Positions 18,331 to 28,486 of a stretch of 64,000 bases of DNA are shown here, one piece after another (the stretch's first letter is position 1; every line of letters starts with the position of its first letter). Source of the DNA: Photobacterium indicum (GTDB lineage: Bacteria; Pseudomonadota; Gammaproteobacteria; Enterobacterales; Vibrionaceae). The stretch is from NCBI RefSeq assembly GCF_003026215.1, contig NZ_PYOC01000002.1, positions 868,001 through 932,000 on the forward strand, in the 5' to 3' direction. A program made the position numbers and the translations under genes. The notes under the pieces were generated by a model. The model saw nothing but the letters and a program-made list of their open reading frames with translations. It made no database searches and was not told the origin of the DNA.

Positions 18331-19092
18331 CTAACCATCTACGTCTACGCCACGTTTTTTCTCATTAAGGTAATTTTTCAAGTACCCATCGATCACTCGC
18401 GGATTCTGACCATCTTGAATAGCAAGAACACCATCAAGAATTAGTCGACGATTCAGTTTCTCTTCGTTCTTACGTAATGACAATTTGTCAGCAATCGGTA
18501 TTGCCACCATGTTCGCAACAATAGAACCATACAAGGTGGTTAACAAAGCCACAGCCATGGCAGGGCCAATTGATTTAGGGTCATCCATGTTGGACAACAT
18601 CGCGACTAAACCGATTAGCGTACCAATCATCCCCATTGCTGGTGCAACATCACCAAAGGAGCTAAAAATACCCACCCCTTTTTCATGTCGCTCATTGGTT
18701 AAGCCGATATCTTTTTGTAACGTCGCACGAACAACATCAGCATCATGGCCATCAACAAGCAGATCGATACCTTTACGTAAGAAAGTGTTATCAACTTCCA
18801 TTTCTTCTAACGCTAAAAATCCCCCTTTTCGCGCGGCGTCAGCCATTTCAACAATTTTAGCGATTAAGTCTTCTGGATTGTCCGTTTTGAACATGAATGC
18901 TTTAACTGCAATTTTAGCTGCACCGAAAAACTGACTAATGCTGTATTTAATCAAAACAACAAATGTCGTTCCTCCCAGTACAATCAATACCGAGGGAACA
19001 TCAAAAAACATCCCTAAACTGCCACCTAGTAACATTGCCATTGCTACAAATGCGAATGAACCTACTAGGCCTATAAGCGTTGCCAAATCCAC
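18331..19092 (-). CDS. pomA: Sodium-driven flagellar stator protein PomA
   Basis: A 253-residue MotA-type protein with four transmembrane segments: two near the N terminus and two near residues 150-205 (APAMGMIGTLIGLVAML and PAMAVALLTTLYGSIVAN). The cytoplasmic loop between them holds the conserved charged residues that contact FliG. It pairs with PomB in the Na+-driven stator. The start is a GTG (minus strand, 19092) preceded by GGGGAG seven bases upstream, giving MDLATLIGLVGSFAF, the usual PomA N terminus. Confidence 0.95.
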   Translation of the reverse strand: MDLATLIGLVGSFAFVAMAMLLGGSLGMFFDVPSVLIVLGGTTFVVLIKYSISQFFGAAKIAVKAFMFKTDNPEDLIAKIVEMADAARKGGFLALEEMEVDNTFLRKGIDLLVDGHDADVVRATLQKDIGLTNERHEKGVGIFSSFGDVAPAMGMIGTLIGLVAMLSNMDDPKSIGPAMAVALLTTLYGSIVANMVAIPIADKLSLRKNEEKLNRRLILDGVLAIQDGQNPRVIDGYLKNYLNEKKRGVDVDG

Positions 19093-19308
19093 GAAAAGCT
19101 CCCCTTTTTGTGACGCATCGTATTTATTATTAAATCAACAGCGGTATTCTACAGAAGTGTACCTATATCGGCACCTTTCGTTTTTCATTTAGCTTTCTTC
19201 GTTCAAAAGACGAAAATTACTGCCTCAAACACAAAATCATGTGACATAATTTGACCCAGATTACTCTCTGCGTTACTTTTCCAACACTTAGAAAATAGTG
19301 AATGATTT

Positions 19309-19551
19309 ATGGCCGCTAAAAAACCAGAAAATATGGCATTTGAAGCTGCATTAGATGAACTCGATTCCATTGTAAACGAGTTAGAGTCTGGTGATATTGC
19401 ACTCGAAGATGCATTAAAGAAATTTGAACGCGGCATTATGCTTGCTCGCACTAGTCAGAAAAAACTTACGCAAGCAGAGCAGCGTGTAGAAATATTACTT
19501 CAAGCTGATGATGAAGCACCACTGACTGAATTTAATGAGAACAATGAATAA
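19309..19551 (+). CDS. xseB: Exodeoxyribonuclease VII small subunit
   Basis: An 80-residue helical hairpin protein that binds XseA to form exonuclease VII, which degrades single-stranded DNA. Family residues are FEAALDELDSIVNELESGDI and LEDALKKFERGIML. It starts the cluster xseB-ispA-dxs seen in many gammaproteobacteria. Its stop overlaps the presumed ispA ATG. The large-subunit gene xseA is about 30 kb away in this window. Confidence 0.95.
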   Translation: MAAKKPENMAFEAALDELDSIVNELESGDIALEDALKKFERGIMLARTSQKKLTQAEQRVEILLQADDEAPLTEFNENNE

Positions 19552-20446
19552 CAATTTAACTTTATCACAGTCACTGAAACATTATCAGGATCGTAGTAAC
19601 CAACATTTAGCTCAATGGCTTGAAGCGCAGCCTTTTGCCGATCAAGCATTAGTAAAAACCATGAAATATGGCACATTACTCGGCGGCAAACGCGCGCGTC
19701 CGTTTTTAACCTATATTACGGGTCAAATGCTAGGGGCTGAATGTGCAGATCTTGATACTCCTGCTGCAGCGGTAGAATGTATTCATGCTTATTCATTAAT
19801 TCATGATGATCTGCCTGCTATGGATGACGATGAGCTACGTCGTGGTCACCCAACATGTCATATTGCATTTGATGAAGCTTTAGCTATTCTTGCTGGAGAT
19901 GCACTGCAAACACTAGCTTTTGAAATTCTAGCTGATGGTCAATTAAGTAATGACGGTAATACGCAACGTATCGCAATGATCAAAGAGCTTGCCCAAGCCT
20001 CTGGCGCTGCGGGAATGTGTATAGGTCAAGCACTTGATTTAGAAGCAGAAGGTAAACACGTTGATTTACAGCAGCTTGAAGCTATTCACAAGCACAAAAC
20101 GGGAGCACTTATCCGATGTGCCGTTCGTTTAGGTGCACTCGCTGCAGGCCAAAAAGGTGTAGCGGTATTGCCACAGCTAAACCAATTCGCCGACGCGATT
20201 GGTCTCGCATTCCAAGTTCAAGACGATATTCTTGATGTCACAAGTGATACTGAAACACTGGGGAAACCACAAGGTTCAGATCTCGCGCTTGATAAAAGTA
20301 CCTACCCAGCTTTATTAGGATTGGAAGGTGCACAACAAAAAACACAACAACTTTATCAAGAAGCGCTACAAGCATTGGATGCAATACCCTACAATACAAC
20401 CCAATTAGAAGTTTTTGCCCGATACATTATCGAACGCAATAACTAA
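19544..20446 (+). CDS. ispA: Farnesyl diphosphate synthase
   Basis: IspA condenses dimethylallyl and isopentenyl diphosphates to geranyl and farnesyl diphosphate. Both aspartate-rich Mg2+ motifs are present: DDLPAMDDDELRRG in the first third and DDILD in QVQDDILDVTSD. LLGGKRARPFLTY is the substrate-binding KR region. About 300 residues is normal for the short-chain bacterial enzyme. I start at the ATG 19544, which overlaps the xseB stop; an in-frame ATG at 19535 adds three residues. It is co-transcribed with xseB and dxs, so the first isoprenoid step and chain elongation are made together. Confidence 0.95.
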   Translation: MNNNLTLSQSLKHYQDRSNQHLAQWLEAQPFADQALVKTMKYGTLLGGKRARPFLTYITGQMLGAECADLDTPAAAVECIHAYSLIHDDLPAMDDDELRRGHPTCHIAFDEALAILAGDALQTLAFEILADGQLSNDGNTQRIAMIKELAQASGAAGMCIGQALDLEAEGKHVDLQQLEAIHKHKTGALIRCAVRLGALAAGQKGVAVLPQLNQFADAIGLAFQVQDDILDVTSDTETLGKPQGSDLALDKSTYPALLGLEGAQQKTQQLYQEALQALDAIPYNTTQLEVFARYIIERNN

Positions 20447-20470
20447 AATCAGTAAAAGCGCCGAAATGTT

Positions 20471-22333
20471 ATGACTCTGGATATATCAAAATACCCTCAT
20501 CTTGCTTTAGCCAATACGCCAGATGAATTACGCTTACTGCCGGTTGAAAGTTTACCGGAGGTATGTGATGAACTACGTACCTACTTGCTTAACTCAGTCA
20601 GCCAGTCAAGCGGGCATTTTGCCTCAGGTCTTGGTGCTGTAGAACTGACTGTTGCCCTACATCATGTGTATAACACGCCTTTTGATCATTTGATCTGGGA
20701 TGTCGGTCATCAAGCTTACCCACATAAAATTCTAACTGGTCGTCGTGACCAGATGTCAACGATCCGCCAAAAAAACGGTATCCACCCATTTCCTTGGCGT
20801 GGCGAGAGTGAGTACGACGTATTATCTGTCGGTCATTCTTCAACCTCGATCAGTGCTGGTCTTGGAATGGCTATTGCCGCTAATAAAGAAGGCTTAGGCC
20901 GTAAAGTTGTTAGCGTAATTGGTGATGGTGCGATTACCGCAGGCATGGCATTTGAAGCCATGAACCATGCTGGTGATGTACATTCAGACATGTTAGTGAT
21001 TCTAAATGACAATGAAATGTCAATTTCAGAAAATGTCGGCGCACTGAATAATCACTTAGCTCGCTTACTCTCTGGCAGCCTTTACACCACGATTCGTGAA
21101 GGCGGCAAGAAAGTATTAGCTGGCGCGCCACCAATCAAAGAATTGGTTAAACGCGCAGAAGAGCATATCAAGGGCATGGTTGTTCCTGGCACCATGTTTG
21201 AAGAGCTAGGCTTCAACTATATTGGCCCTGTTGATGGCCATGATGTTGCTGAATTAGTCAAGACCTTGAAAAACATGCGCAATCTGAAAGGACCGCAGTT
21301 CCTTCATATTATGACGAAAAAAGGTAAAGGTTACGCACCAGCTGAAGCGGATCCAATTAATTACCACGCAGTACCTAAATTCGATCTAAGCCAAAACCCG
21401 TTACCAAAAGCGGCAAATGCTAAACCGACTTTCTCGAAGATTTTTGGCGATTGGCTATGTGATATGGCCGCTGAAGATGAAAAACTAATGGCTATCACGC
21501 CAGCGATGCGTGAAGGCTCTGGCATGGTACGCTTTTCGAAAGAATACCCAAGCCAGTATTTTGATGTCGCGATTGCAGAGCAACACGCAGTAACGCTAGC
21601 AAGTGGTATGGCTATTGGTGGCTATAACCCCATAGTTGCAATCTATTCGACATTTTTACAGCGCGGCTATGATCAATTAATTCATGATGTTGCCATTATG
21701 GAACTTCCGGTGATGTTTGCTATTGATCGTGGTGGTCTAGTGGGTGCTGATGGTCAAACTCACCAAGGTGCTTTTGATCTTAGCTTTATGCGTTGTATTC
21801 CTAATATCGTGATTATGGCACCAAGCGACGAAAATGAATGTCGCCAAATGCTATACACGGGTCATAAGCATCAAGGCCCAAGCGCGGTACGTTACCCTCG
21901 CGGTAATGGATTAGGTGCAGAAATACAAAAAGAAATGACCGCTCTTCAAATCGGTAAAGGGATTATTCGCCGTCAAGGTGAGAAGATTGCTATCCTGAAT
22001 TTCGGTACAATGCTGGAATACACACTAGAAGCTGCTGAAAAATTAAATGCTACTGTGGCCGATATGCGGTTTGTGAAGCCGCTTGATGAAGCGCTCATTC
22101 TAGAATTAGCTGCCAATCATGATGTCTTGGTTACGGTTGAAGAAAACGCTATTGCCGGTGGTGCTGGCAGTGGTGTTATCGAGTTCATGATGAAATCAAA
22201 ATGCTTAAAGCCAGTGCTCAATATTGGCCTTCCCGACCGTTTTGTTGAGCAAGGCACGCAGCAAGAACTGCATACCGCATTAGAAATTGATGCCGCAGGT
22301 ATTGAGAAGCAAATTCGTGATTATATTGCTTAA
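20471..22333 (+). CDS. dxs: 1-deoxy-D-xylulose-5-phosphate synthase
   Basis: DXS joins pyruvate and glyceraldehyde 3-phosphate in the first step of the non-mevalonate isoprenoid pathway, also feeding thiamine and pyridoxal synthesis. The 620-residue length is standard. The thiamine-diphosphate motif begins [15 protein letters not shown] and ends at [23 protein letters not shown], the catalytic-Glu segment [15 protein letters not shown], and [14 protein letters not shown] are also present. It is 24 bp downstream of ispA. ispG, a later step in the same pathway, is near the right end of the window. Confidence 0.97.
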   Translation: MTLDISKYPHLALANTPDELRLLPVESLPEVCDELRTYLLNSVSQSSGHFASGLGAVELTVALHHVYNTPFDHLIWDVGHQAYPHKILTGRRDQMSTIRQKNGIHPFPWRGESEYDVLSVGHSSTSISAGLGMAIAANKEGLGRKVVSVIGDGAITAGMAFEAMNHAGDVHSDMLVILNDNEMSISENVGALNNHLARLLSGSLYTTIREGGKKVLAGAPPIKELVKRAEEHIKGMVVPGTMFEELGFNYIGPVDGHDVAELVKTLKNMRNLKGPQFLHIMTKKGKGYAPAEADPINYHAVPKFDLSQNPLPKAANAKPTFSKIFGDWLCDMAAEDEKLMAITPAMREGSGMVRFSKEYPSQYFDVAIAEQHAVTLASGMAIGGYNPIVAIYSTFLQRGYDQLIHDVAIMELPVMFAIDRGGLVGADGQTHQGAFDLSFMRCIPNIVIMAPSDENECRQMLYTGHKHQGPSAVRYPRGNGLGAEIQKEMTALQIGKGIIRRQGEKIAILNFGTMLEYTLEAAEKLNATVADMRFVKPLDEALILELAANHDVLVTVEENAIAGGAGSGVIEFMMKSKCLKPVLNIGLPDRFVEQGTQQELHTALEIDAAGIEKQIRDYIA

Positions 22334-22439
22334 CTTAAGCTTTATCGCTAAAAGGTAAGTCTCAACTTACTTACCTTCCTCCTAGTTTCTAGTTTTATCT
22401 AGATACTAGGAGCTTCTCTTCTCATCCTACTTTATCTCT

Positions 22440-24515
22440 CTATTTTACTCTTTTAAGCACCGCCCCTTCATAGCCACCCAATTCAATATAATGCATTGAG
22501 GCACTCAACGAACCGTCACTGTTCACGCGTTGATATACGCCAGGCAACGAGACCCGTAATGGTTTTGAACTAAAGTAACTCGCTTGATTACGTTCTTTTT
22601 TTGCTCGATAAACCACCAAGCCATCGCTGTATTGTCTTGCTATTACCCCTTCATCAGGAAATTCACTGATCCAGCCGGAGCGGTATAACCAAAACCAGTT
22701 CGCTTTCTGTAAACTCACTTTTTCTTGTCCGACTAGAAGTTTTGTTTCTGTTGTCTTTGCTTTACCTTGCTTACTTTTCCAGTAAACAGGCTTGTAGCCT
22801 TTCGGGGTTTTACTGGGGTATCCAATAGAAATATCGAGCATTTTAGTCGGTTGATAAGCCCAATTTTTCGGGATACCTTGGCGATACCAATTCGACGAAC
22901 CGCGATTATCATTACCAAACTGGGTATTATTACTGCCGTAAATAAACGTCTGATTCCAGCTATGGTAATACGTTACTTTTGGCAAATTAAAAAAGTAATA
23001 TAAAGCTAAACCCGTCTCGATATCTTTATGCCATGCAATACTTGAGGTGAGATTGTTTTCGCTTCTACCCCCTCGTGTTGTTGCCATGATTAAGCTTTTA
23101 TCACCTAATCTCGCTAATGCAAAGCTATCCCACGATCGTTGCATTCGCTCTAGCCCCATCGCAGGGCTAAGGTAATGCTCACGTAACCATACGTCCATTA
23201 TATCGCGTAACGGTGTGGGCCAAGCTGTGTACTCCCAAAGGTTAAGCTCTGATATATTTGCAGCTAACCAGCGTGTGCCGGTTTTAATTTTGATTATTTG
23301 AAGAAAGTCAGCCATCTGCTCGGCGTAAAATTTAGCGGCCTCATCATTACCAACCTTAAAAGGAAGCTCTGCAATCTGCCCGCCAGTAATTAATGCAAAT
23401 TGATTTTCGCCAAGCAACTTAGCCATATCATCATTATAAGCACCGCTCAAACCTTGTCGTTGCCAATCATAATGATACCAATCACCGTATAAATCATTTA
23501 TCTCAGAGCGGTTAAAATTGGTTCGATACCAACAGCTATTTCTCCACAGCCCAGAGGCTGGAATTAATCTTGCTTGATGCTTAAAACGTGCACTGGCATT
23601 TACGTTACTTCTTGTGCTGTATTCAATTTTACTAATAAATCCATCATGATTACGATCATTTTGATCATCCCAGCCAGGGAAAGACAAGGTGTTATTATCA
23701 GCCTTAATCCAAGGCTTTAAACTCAATGCAGACAGCGTTGTACCTGCTGGCCAATTTAATTTTAATGCCCAGATTTTCAAGCCGCGACTTAATACCTTCA
23801 ACCCCGTGTTCATTTCGCGATCTTGATAGAAAGGGAATGCCGACAGCCAAGCGGATGCTAACGTAAATTCGCCTTGCCAAGTTTTTTGCCGCTTTAGCCA
23901 CTGAGTATCTGACGAGGTCCATTTAGCGATATTGCCATCATCACCAGCAACACTCCTCATAACGCTCGGAACAGTATCAGCAACGACATCAAACTGATCA
24001 AACGGATAAGAAGAAATCAATATTATTTCGTCTGAAGGCTTAAGGGTTAAAGGCGGGCGGGCGGTAGAAAGATTGCCATCACGAATGAGCAATAAGTGAA
24101 GGGGCTGCCCTTTTAGTAAGTAATCCATCCCCCCATCAACCGAAGGAACAGATAAGATGGTATCTTCCAAGTAATGAAGATACGCATTTTCAACGTCGAT
24201 ACCTCGTTCTGCCGTTTTTCTATTTAACCATGCGGTTTTTTCTTCAGGTCGACAATCAAACTTCTGGGTATACATATAGCCCATCGCGATTGTTTGCTGG
24301 TTTAAGGCAACATCATCTAAACTTCCAAAGACCACATCAGCATGCTGAACTTCCCACTCTTTTACCTCTTTGGCGGAATCAAACACTGATGTCGCTAACG
24401 GCTCTTCCCACACGCCGGGTAATACCCAGCCAGTTGCCGTTGATGGATATACTTGGCTTGACGCCGAAAAAGAAATAAAAAGAAATGCAATCCAAACAAG
24501 GTGTAACCAACCCAT
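22440..24515 (-). CDS. Exported protein of unknown function, EF-hand-like loop
   Basis: I do not recognise the family. The 691-residue product has a cleavable signal peptide (hydrophobic to about residue 18, SASSQ cut region), so it should be periplasmic or secreted. Residues 287-298 read DRNHDGFISKIE, a complete 12-residue EF-hand calcium-loop pattern (D-x-N-x-D-G-x-I-x-x-x-E). The protein is rich in Trp and Tyr, with GAYNDDMAKLLG near 360 and YYHSWNQTFIYGSNNTQFG later, which reminds me of carbohydrate-active TIM-barrel proteins, but no catalytic signature can be named. It stands alone between dxs and pgpA, facing dxs. Confidence 0.75.
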   Translation of the reverse strand: MGWLHLVWIAFLFISFSASSQVYPSTATGWVLPGVWEEPLATSVFDSAKEVKEWEVQHADVVFGSLDDVALNQQTIAMGYMYTQKFDCRPEEKTAWLNRKTAERGIDVENAYLHYLEDTILSVPSVDGGMDYLLKGQPLHLLLIRDGNLSTARPPLTLKPSDEIILISSYPFDQFDVVADTVPSVMRSVAGDDGNIAKWTSSDTQWLKRQKTWQGEFTLASAWLSAFPFYQDREMNTGLKVLSRGLKIWALKLNWPAGTTLSALSLKPWIKADNNTLSFPGWDDQNDRNHDGFISKIEYSTRSNVNASARFKHQARLIPASGLWRNSCWYRTNFNRSEINDLYGDWYHYDWQRQGLSGAYNDDMAKLLGENQFALITGGQIAELPFKVGNDEAAKFYAEQMADFLQIIKIKTGTRWLAANISELNLWEYTAWPTPLRDIMDVWLREHYLSPAMGLERMQRSWDSFALARLGDKSLIMATTRGGRSENNLTSSIAWHKDIETGLALYYFFNLPKVTYYHSWNQTFIYGSNNTQFGNDNRGSSNWYRQGIPKNWAYQPTKMLDISIGYPSKTPKGYKPVYWKSKQGKAKTTETKLLVGQEKVSLQKANWFWLYRSGWISEFPDEGVIARQYSDGLVVYRAKKERNQASYFSSKPLRVSLPGVYQRVNSDGSLSASMHYIELGGYEGAVLKRVK

Positions 24516-24600
24516 ATCTCACCATGACAGTTAGTGATTTAGTTTACATAAAGGTTAGACGAACAAATAATAGCCTGTTGATTGATTTAGCTTAAGGTAT

Positions 24601-24626
24601 AAAAAAACCGCGCCATGCACGGTTTA
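24601..24626 (-). terminator. Rho-independent terminator after pgpA
   Basis: On the minus strand AAACCGTGC, a three-base loop and GCGCGGTTT pair over nine positions (one G-U), followed by a T run. Confidence 0.85.
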
Positions 24627-24672
24627 ATAATGGTATTCAGCTGAAACAGTAAATACTGAGTTAGTATAACGA

Positions 24673-25158
24673 TTACCAGCCAAACCAGTGGCCGACACCC
24701 CAAAGGCAAATCATCGCCATGAAACCTGCTAGAATGTCGTCAACCATAATGCCAAAACCACCATGCACATGCTTATCTAACCAACTGATAGGCCATGGCT
24801 TGATCATGTCGAAGAATCGAAACAACACAAATCCCGCCAGTATCCATTGCCAATTCACCACAGGCGCAATGGCCATCGTGATCCAGAAACCAACAAATTC
24901 ATCCCACACAATACTGCCGTGATCATGTACTCCCATATCATCAGACGTTTTCTGACAAATAGTAATACCAATCACCGCAGCAACAATCGTTATTAAAATG
25001 TATGCAGCAAAGGGAAGTTGAACGATCAATAAATACAAAGGTATAGATGCAACTGTACCCATTGTTCCGGGAATAATAGGTGATAAACCACTCCCGAAAC
25101 CTGTGGCTAAAAAGTGCCACGGGTTTTTTAAATTTATTCTATCTTTAGGATTACTCAC
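24673..25158 (-). CDS. pgpA: Phosphatidylglycerophosphatase A
   Basis: PgpA removes phosphate from phosphatidylglycerophosphate to give phosphatidylglycerol in the inner membrane. The 161-residue protein has the family motifs GSGLSPIIPGTMGT, VWDEFVGFW and FRFFDMIKPWPI, with acidic residues likely to bind metal, and four hydrophobic stretches. It follows thiL by 3 bp; the order nusB-thiL-pgpA is the same as in E. coli. Confidence 0.95.
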   Translation of the reverse strand: MSNPKDRINLKNPWHFLATGFGSGLSPIIPGTMGTVASIPLYLLIVQLPFAAYILITIVAAVIGITICQKTSDDMGVHDHGSIVWDEFVGFWITMAIAPVVNWQWILAGFVLFRFFDMIKPWPISWLDKHVHGGFGIMVDDILAGFMAMICLWGVGHWFGW

Positions 25159-25161
25159 ACT

Positions 25162-26136
25162 TTACTCCGCGAAATGATCAAAACCGTGCAACTGCCAATC
25201 TAGCAGTTTATCGTTTTGGGTCAACTGAATACCTTGCCCTGGTCGCAACTGACCAATACAAGTCACTTTAACCCCAGAGTGTGCTAGAGATGTATCGACG
25301 GCTCCTCGATTTTTCTCTGGAACAGTAAAGCATAATTCATATTCCTCACCACTGGTAAGCGCAAGCTGCTGGGCTTTTTGTCTATCACTCTCGAACGTAA
25401 GCAATTCATCAGAAATAGGGAGTTTATCAACATCAATAACGGCTGAAACCTGCGACCGTTTTAGAATATGCCCCAAATCTGAAATAAGCCCATCAGAAAT
25501 ATCTAACGCAGCAGAAGCGATACCAATCAATGCTTGCCCAGCAAGTACTCTAGGGTGCGCTTTATAGTGCCGTTCTAATAGGGTATTTCTTAATGCATCA
25601 TCTGCAACCGTGACTTCATTAAGCAATATCGCTAACCCTGCAGCGCTATCACCGAGGTTTCCGGTTACGTAAATCCAATCACCAGAATTTGCCCCGGCGC
25701 GAGTGAGTGCCTTCCCTTCCGGAACAAAACCGTGAACGGTTAGGGTAATGCTTAACGGACCTTTAGTCGTATCGCCACCAATAAGCTGCACATTAAAATA
25801 TTCAGCTAAGGCAAAGAACCCTTCACAAAATTTGCTTAACCATGCCTCATTAGGCTCTGGCATAGTCAATGCTAACGATACCCATGCAGGTGTTGCCCCC
25901 ATTGCTGCTAAATCGCTCAGGTTCGAGGCTAAGGCTTTATGAGCAATGAGTGCAGGATCGGCATCAGCAAGAAAATGGGTTCCCGCAACAAGGGAATCGG
26001 TACTGACAGCGAGATGACTGCCAGTAGGCACAGAGAGTAAGGCACAATCATCGCCAATTGCGAGGGCAACATCACGACGATTGACAGATTGGTGCTCAAA
26101 ATAGCGAGCGATAAGATCAAATTCGTTACTAGCCAT
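25162..26136 (-). CDS. thiL: Thiamine-monophosphate kinase
   Basis: ThiL phosphorylates thiamine monophosphate to the diphosphate cofactor, using ATP. The 324-residue protein begins MASNEFDLIARYFEHQ and shows the PurM-like/ThiL motifs IGDDCALL, STDSLVAGTHF, ASNLSDLAAMGA, LIGGDTTKG and ALDISDGLISDLGH, whose aspartates bind metal and ATP. It is in one block with pgpA. A terminator separates it from nusB upstream, so it may also have its own promoter in the 94-bp gap. Confidence 0.96.
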   Translation of the reverse strand: MASNEFDLIARYFEHQSVNRRDVALAIGDDCALLSVPTGSHLAVSTDSLVAGTHFLADADPALIAHKALASNLSDLAAMGATPAWVSLALTMPEPNEAWLSKFCEGFFALAEYFNVQLIGGDTTKGPLSITLTVHGFVPEGKALTRAGANSGDWIYVTGNLGDSAAGLAILLNEVTVADDALRNTLLERHYKAHPRVLAGQALIGIASAALDISDGLISDLGHILKRSQVSAVIDVDKLPISDELLTFESDRQKAQQLALTSGEEYELCFTVPEKNRGAVDTSLAHSGVKVTCIGQLRPGQGIQLTQNDKLLDWQLHGFDHFAE

Positions 26137-26188
26137 AATATTTTATTATTAGTTGATGGATATGATAGTAAACAGAAAAATCAGATAG

Positions 26189-26213
26189 AAAAAAGGCCAG
26201 CAATTGCTGGCCT
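26189..26213 (-). terminator. Hairpin terminator between nusB and thiL
   Basis: GGCCAGCAATTGCTGGCC is a perfect palindromic stem and on the minus strand is followed by TTTTTT. It would end the rib-nusB transcript, at least partly. Confidence 0.88.
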
Positions 26214-26230
26214 CAAAACGTCTTTTTCGA

Positions 26231-26698
26231 TTACTTTTTACGAAGTGTTGGCGCTGCTTTATCAAGCACACCGTTCACAAATTTGTGGCTATCTTCAGCA
26301 CCGAATAGCTTAGCTAGCTCGATTGCTTCATTGATAACAACTTTATAAGGAACATCATCGCGTTTAGTCATCTCATACATCGCTAAGCGAAGTAGAGCAA
26401 GTTCCATCTGGTCCAAATCTTGAAGTGGACGAGAAAGGTAAGGACGCATCTTGCTGTCCAATTCCTGATGGTTCTGTACAACACCATTCAAAAGATCATG
26501 AAAGTAGTTCAGATCTGTATGTGGTGCAGCAAGACTAGGTGCATCAGCCTGGTGCTCTTCTTCTTCAAATTTGTCATCAGAAAGGAACTGTTGCTCGATT
26601 TCCGCAACATTACCTTTCGTGATCTGCCATGAATAAATTGCCTGGATAGCAAAATGACGAGCATTACGACGTGCAGCTGGTTTCACATTAACCCCCAT
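26231..26698 (-). CDS. nusB: Transcription antitermination factor NusB
   Basis: NusB binds BoxA RNA with NusE (S10) for antitermination of rRNA operons. The 155-residue all-helical protein begins [20 protein letters not shown], with the Arg-rich RNA-binding N terminus, and has the C-terminal motif [22 protein letters not shown]. The gene overlaps ribH by one base. The coupling ribH-nusB is common in gammaproteobacteria. Confidence 0.96.
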   Translation of the reverse strand: MGVNVKPAARRNARHFAIQAIYSWQITKGNVAEIEQQFLSDDKFEEEEHQADAPSLAAPHTDLNYFHDLLNGVVQNHQELDSKMRPYLSRPLQDLDQMELALLRLAMYEMTKRDDVPYKVVINEAIELAKLFGAEDSHKFVNGVLDKAAPTLRKK

Positions 26699-27168
26699 TA
26701 GGATTCGATTTGGGACAGTACATTTACCATTTCAAGCGCGCTTAGTGCAGCCTCTGCCCCTTTATTACCAGCCTTGGTACCGGCACGCTCAATGGCTTGT
26801 TCGATTGAATCTACAGTCAGAACGCCAAATGCAACTGGAGTATTGTACTCTAGTGCGACTTGCGCCAGACCTTTATTACACTCGCCGGCAACATAATCAA
26901 AGTGTGGTGTTCCACCACGGATCACAGAGCCTAAAGCAACGATAGCGTCATAACGATCGCTCTTAGCAACCTGCTGAGCAACAAGTGGTAACTCATAAGC
27001 GCCAGGGCAACGAACAACTGTAATATTGTCATCGCTTACCTGACCTTGACGTTTAAGCGCATCTAATGCACCAGCAAGTAAGCTTTCATTAATAAAGCTG
27101 TTGAAACGTGCAATTACGATAGCAATTTTTGCGTTTGGTGCCGCGATAGCGCCTTCAATTACATTCAT
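26698..27168 (-). CDS. ribH: 6,7-dimethyl-8-ribityllumazine synthase
   Basis: Lumazine synthase condenses the ribityl-aminopyrimidine with dihydroxybutanone phosphate to make the riboflavin precursor. The start is the ATG at 27168 ([18 protein letters not shown]) with AGGAAGG just before it; an in-frame ATG 18 codons upstream gives an untypical Arg-rich extension. The resulting 156 residues match the family. Family motifs include [17 protein letters not shown] and [14 protein letters not shown], with the catalytic His. Confidence 0.95.
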   Translation of the reverse strand: MNVIEGAIAAPNAKIAIVIARFNSFINESLLAGALDALKRQGQVSDDNITVVRCPGAYELPLVAQQVAKSDRYDAIVALGSVIRGGTPHFDYVAGECNKGLAQVALEYNTPVAFGVLTVDSIEQAIERAGTKAGNKGAEAALSALEMVNVLSQIES

Positions 27169-27361
27169 GGGCCTTCCTGTGACTATGTCTTTCCGATACG
27201 AGAAACCGCGGGAGTCTACCACACTTTATATAAAAGTCGCTACGGACAACCGCTGGTTTATTCGTTTGATTAAATTAAAGCCCTCTAAAGTGCTTATCGC
27301 ACTTTGGGACAAAATAGATATTACTTACATTCTCGCTGGCAATTTACCAACCAAGCAATAA

Positions 27362-28465
27362 TTATTCACAAATATATTCTACAACTTCTAGGCCAAAACC
27401 TGAAAGTGAATGATAACGTTGTGTACTTGATGCAAGCAGACGCATTTTTGAAACGCCTAAATCCGATAAGATCTGAGAGCCCACACCAACCTGACGAGAT
27501 TGATCTTTCGGGTTCAATTTCACTTTAGGCTGTCCGTTATCGTTCGCTGCAAGATTTTTCACTTTCGTGATAATTGTGTCATGGTTTTCTTGCTTGCTCA
27601 GCACAACCAATACACCACCTTCAGAAGCAATACGTTGCATTGCAGTAGGCAATGTCCATTGCGATGCGCCTGAATGTAGAACATCTTTAAACGTGTCTTG
27701 CAAATGAACACGTACTAACGTTTCTGCATTCTCTTTCACATCACCATTACGCAATGCATAGTGAATTTCATTATCGATGGTATCACGGTACGTAATCATA
27801 TCGAACTCACCAAACTCTGTTGGTAAACGGCATTCTGCTATTCGTTCAATAGTGGTTTCGTTATTATTACGATATTCGATAAGGTCAGCTATTGTACCTA
27901 GCTTCAATCCATGCTTTTCAGCAAACACTTCTAACTGAGGACGACGTGCCATCGTGCCATCTTCGTTTAGGATTTCGACAATAACACTTGAAGGCTCTAG
28001 ACCCGCTAAACGCGCAATATCACAACCCGCTTCGGTATGACCAGCACGGCTAAGTACACCACCTTCTTGTGCCATTAATGGGAAGATATGTCCCGGCATC
28101 ACGATATCAGAAAAGCTGGCATTCGGGGCAACAGCGGCTTGTACTGTTGTTGCACGATCTGCGGCTGAAATACCGGTTGTTACGCCAGCGGCGGCTTCAA
28201 TAGAAACAGTGAAGTTAGTACTAAACTGTTCAGTATTGTCTTGTACCATTAATGGTAGGTTGAGTTGCTTACAACGTGCATGCGCTAAGGTTAGGCAAAT
28301 CAAACCACGACCGAACATTGCCATGAAGTTAACAGCTTCTGGCGTAATTTTCTCTGCTGCAATGATAAGATCGCCTTCATTTTCACGATCTTCATCATCC
28401 ATCAAGATAACCATCTTACCTTGGCGAATATCATCAATAATTTCTTTCGCAGTGCTTAAACCCAT
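27362..28465 (-). CDS. ribBX: Dihydroxybutanone-phosphate synthase with degenerate cyclohydrolase II-like domain (RibBX type)
   Basis: The N-terminal half (to about residue 205) is a full 3,4-dihydroxy-2-butanone 4-phosphate synthase: [12 protein letters not shown] binds metal and substrate, and [22 protein letters not shown] carries the later active-site His/Glu. The C-terminal half aligns in outline with GTP cyclohydrolase II, but the zinc cysteines (C-x10-C-x-C) and the RQEGRGIGL-like site are absent: at the cysteine region it reads [14 protein letters not shown]. So only the RibB reaction should be catalysed. Such proteins have been described as RibBX; a genuine ribA must lie elsewhere. 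It sits between ribE and ribH in the rib cluster. Confidence 0.9.
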   Translation of the reverse strand: MGLSTAKEIIDDIRQGKMVILMDDEDRENEGDLIIAAEKITPEAVNFMAMFGRGLICLTLAHARCKQLNLPLMVQDNTEQFSTNFTVSIEAAAGVTTGISAADRATTVQAAVAPNASFSDIVMPGHIFPLMAQEGGVLSRAGHTEAGCDIARLAGLEPSSVIVEILNEDGTMARRPQLEVFAEKHGLKLGTIADLIEYRNNNETTIERIAECRLPTEFGEFDMITYRDTIDNEIHYALRNGDVKENAETLVRVHLQDTFKDVLHSGASQWTLPTAMQRIASEGGVLVVLSKQENHDTIITKVKNLAANDNGQPKVKLNPKDQSRQVGVGSQILSDLGVSKMRLLASSTQRYHSLSGFGLEVVEYICE

Positions 28466-28486
28466 AACAATACCCTTCTTTAATCT

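Noticed and set aside
26698..27222. 174-codon version of ribH and 163-codon version of nrdR (30367-30858)
   Set aside because: In both cases a strong Shine-Dalgarno and the conserved N terminus mark a later ATG (27168 and 30816).
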